NCBI RefSeq assembly: GCF_000003605.2
Contig: NW_003124894.1
Coordinates: forward strand, 224,681-246,936
Source of the DNA: Saccoglossus kowalevskii
Lineage: Eukaryota > Hemichordata > Enteropneusta > Harrimaniidae
DNA length: 22,256 bases
Direction of reading: 5' to 3'
Shown: positions 20,604 to 22,256 of the stretch, in pieces
Layout: each line of letters opens with the position of its first letter
Numbering within the stretch: the stretch's first letter is position 1
Notes under the pieces: generated by a model
What the model saw: the letters and a program-made list of their open reading frames with translations, nothing else
What the model was told of the DNA's origin: nothing
Database searches by the model: none
Translations under genes and position numbers: made by a program

Positions 20604-21024
20604 TGTCATGGTGGAAATTCGTCGTCTCTACGTCACGTCTGCTTGAGGTACCGGACCGGGAAAGTCACTTAAGCTTTACAGTCAAATAGACGCACACAGC
20701 GAAATACGTTTCAATAGCTAGTCTTTAGCCACATCGAGAACGCCTCAAGGCAAACTGCCTCATTGGAGACTCTGCCCAGGACTGACCAAGACTCTCTCGC
20801 CTCGTGGAGCTCTCTGGGCCCAAGGACTTATCCTGTTTATTACGTATCAAAACTTAACCAATTACAAAGAAGTTGAAAGACATAAGGTGTAACCTTCACA
20901 CATTCAACTTGCACATAGCCAATCACACTAAGTACTGGACACGTCATATCTACTGATTAATCGTTCATTATATTAATAAACTACAAATACCAAACTCTCA
21001 GAAATAGTAGTCCGAATGGCGACG
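20604..21024 (+). mobile_element. LTR-like block with primer-binding-like site (tentative)
   Basis: A segment starting TGTCATGGTGG differs from its AT-rich flanks in having many CpG steps and GC-rich words (20604-20830). It contains AATAAA at 20975-20980 and is followed by TGGCGACGA at 21017-21025, which resembles the primer-binding start after Gypsy-type LTRs. The expected CA just before that site is not present (CGAA instead). No second LTR, no target duplication and no pol sequence are visible. It could also be an unrelated repeat or an unannotated transcript. Confidence 0.3.
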
Positions 21025-21630
21025 ATTATATCGTAATTAGTTCCAAATCACTGAGTCAAGTTCCGTCCAGAACCTCGCATGAGCCTAAATGATGTCAGAT
21101 ATAACACAGCCATTCACTAGTAACCAGCTAACCAAGTCTGTCAACAGATACGCGAAAACCAGACTCAAATCAGTAGCTTTTCATAACACGTCGCTCAAAG
21201 TTCACATATAGTAAATTTCAAATTATGCTATTTTAGTAAAATATATTAATTATGGACTAGTAGAGTGATTGTATGTGATCATGTGATCTCTTTTTGTGAC
21301 CAAGGTTTGACAGTTATATACCAGAAAGGTATACGCAAATCAAGACTATTTTTCACACGTACATGAACGCTACCTGGCTTATTTTGTTCAGCAATCTCAT
21401 ATCAATTAACAACATAGTATACACTGATGATGCATGCAAATAGTAATATATAACAACTTAAAATCCATATGAAGGAAACTAGTGGTTTTTGTCCACTGTG
21501 TATTTCCACTTGTCTTCCATTTGTCATATTGTTCAATATATGACGTATACCTGTGATCGCACGCATCTATCTCAGTACACAAGTGACAACATAATTAAAT
21601 ATGTTAATATATCGATCATAAAGCATTTGG
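21025..21630. other. Intergenic / 3' UTR of the minus-strand transporter gene
   Basis: This stretch follows the stop codon of the SLC16-like exon and so includes its 3' UTR. No AATAAA reads on the minus strand until 20836-20841, about 790 bases downstream. No further gene is seen. Confidence 0.5.
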
Positions 21631-21923
21631 TCACACACTTGATTCGCTTTTATCAACTAGAAGTTCGTCACATTCAGGTCTATCACTGCTTTTACTATCT
21701 TTTTTCTGCATAGCATCCGTGAAACTCCGACAAGTAACTGACTCCTTAGCCTTAGAATGGCTGTATTCAATTCCTCGCAACTCAGTATGTTGTCTTTGCT
21801 TTTTCTTATGTTTATGATCGACTACATACTGTCCTACCATTAGAATCAACACGCTGGCAATGATACAACATCCTCCGAAATAAAAAGACGCATCATAATT
21901 CCCAGTAACATCATATAGATAAC
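21631..21923 (-). CDS. SLC16-like monocarboxylate transporter, last coding exon (partial)
   Basis: The exon begins after a CGCCAG acceptor in phase 1 (completing a Gly codon) and ends with TGA at 21633-21631, giving 96 complete codons before the stop. It opens with GYLYDVTGNYDASFYFGG, the motif before the last membrane helix of SLC16/MCT major-facilitator proteins (usual form GWLYDxTGSYDxSF). A helix of about 20 residues follows (CCIIASVLILMVGQYVV), then a basic cytosolic tail (DHKHKKKQRQ) rich in K, S, E and D. Family members move monocarboxylates or related small acids and amino acids across the plasma membrane. Which member this is cannot be told from one exon. The gene continues past the right edge and converges on CCDC146. 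Confidence 0.75.
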
Positions 21924-22256
21924 CTGGCGAAAAAAATACAAAAGCATTCTTTTTAATGAATTCCTAATGCAAGTTAAGTCACTGTACAAGTAATAATGTC
22001 ACTGTTGGTACTTGTCTTAGATTATCACAATATTATACCTGCCTCTTTTAACTATATTTAGATTATTGTTTAATTGCCCAGCACAGCAACCGAGAATAAA
22101 TATACCAAATATTGAAATGAAATGCACAGTCAAGTCATCGAGTTAGTAATGCATGAGTATTTAGTATAATTATTTAGTATATTTATTGCAAAGCAAAGGG
22201 CCATTGGCCCAAAGAGCAAATACAGTTTCACTTAACAATGGTAACAATAGAAAAAA
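21924..22256 (-). other. Intron of the SLC16-like gene, nothing further seen
   Basis: This is sequence upstream of the last exon, to the window edge. It is AT-rich, and no further exon with transporter character is visible in any frame. Confidence 0.6.

Overview
The window is nuclear DNA from an animal. It is AT-rich and made of intron-split genes with consensus GT-AG junctions, AATAAA-type poly(A) signals, and DNA-transposon and MITE-like repeats inside introns. The proteins are animal-typical: RUVBL1 and CCDC146 rebuild to 456 and 955 residues, the lengths I recall for the human proteins. Compact genes with introns mostly below 2.5 kb suggest an invertebrate. A deuterostome invertebrate or a lophotrochozoan would fit, but the sequence alone does not settle it.

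Layout. (1) 350-7995, minus strand: a complete nine-exon RUVBL1 (pontin, TIP49) gene with intact Walker A, Walker B, arginine-finger and sensor-2 residues. Its 3' UTR opens with a GT repeat and a four-tract G run. Intron 6 holds a hAT-type transposon remnant with perfect 17-bp inverted ends and a perfect 8-bp target duplication, nested in an older repeat. (2) 7996-9172: the gap between two divergent genes, with three evenly spaced CCAAT boxes, an NRF1-like and a YY1-like site, an E-box, and a splice acceptor showing that the plus-strand gene has an untranslated first exon. (3) 9173-19510, plus strand: a complete fourteen-coding-exon CCDC146 gene, almost entirely coiled coil. Its introns hold MITE-like inverted repeats. 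(4) 19511-21630: intergenic sequence with CCDC146 poly(A) signals and an LTR-like, GC-richer block. (5) 21631-21923, minus strand: the last coding exon of an SLC16-type (monocarboxylate transporter-like) gene that continues beyond the right edge.

How the genes relate. RUVBL1 is an AAA+ ATPase of the R2TP chaperone, which helps assemble axonemal dyneins, and of INO80, SRCAP and TIP60 chromatin complexes. CCDC146 is a centriole/axoneme protein needed for sperm flagella. Their head-to-head arrangement over about 1.2 kb makes a shared, cilia-linked promoter plausible, but this is inference. I found no evidence of a wholly new biological system. The most notable items are the divergent pair, the datable hAT insertion, the G-tract 3' UTR and a tandem splice donor in CCDC146 that could act as an off switch.
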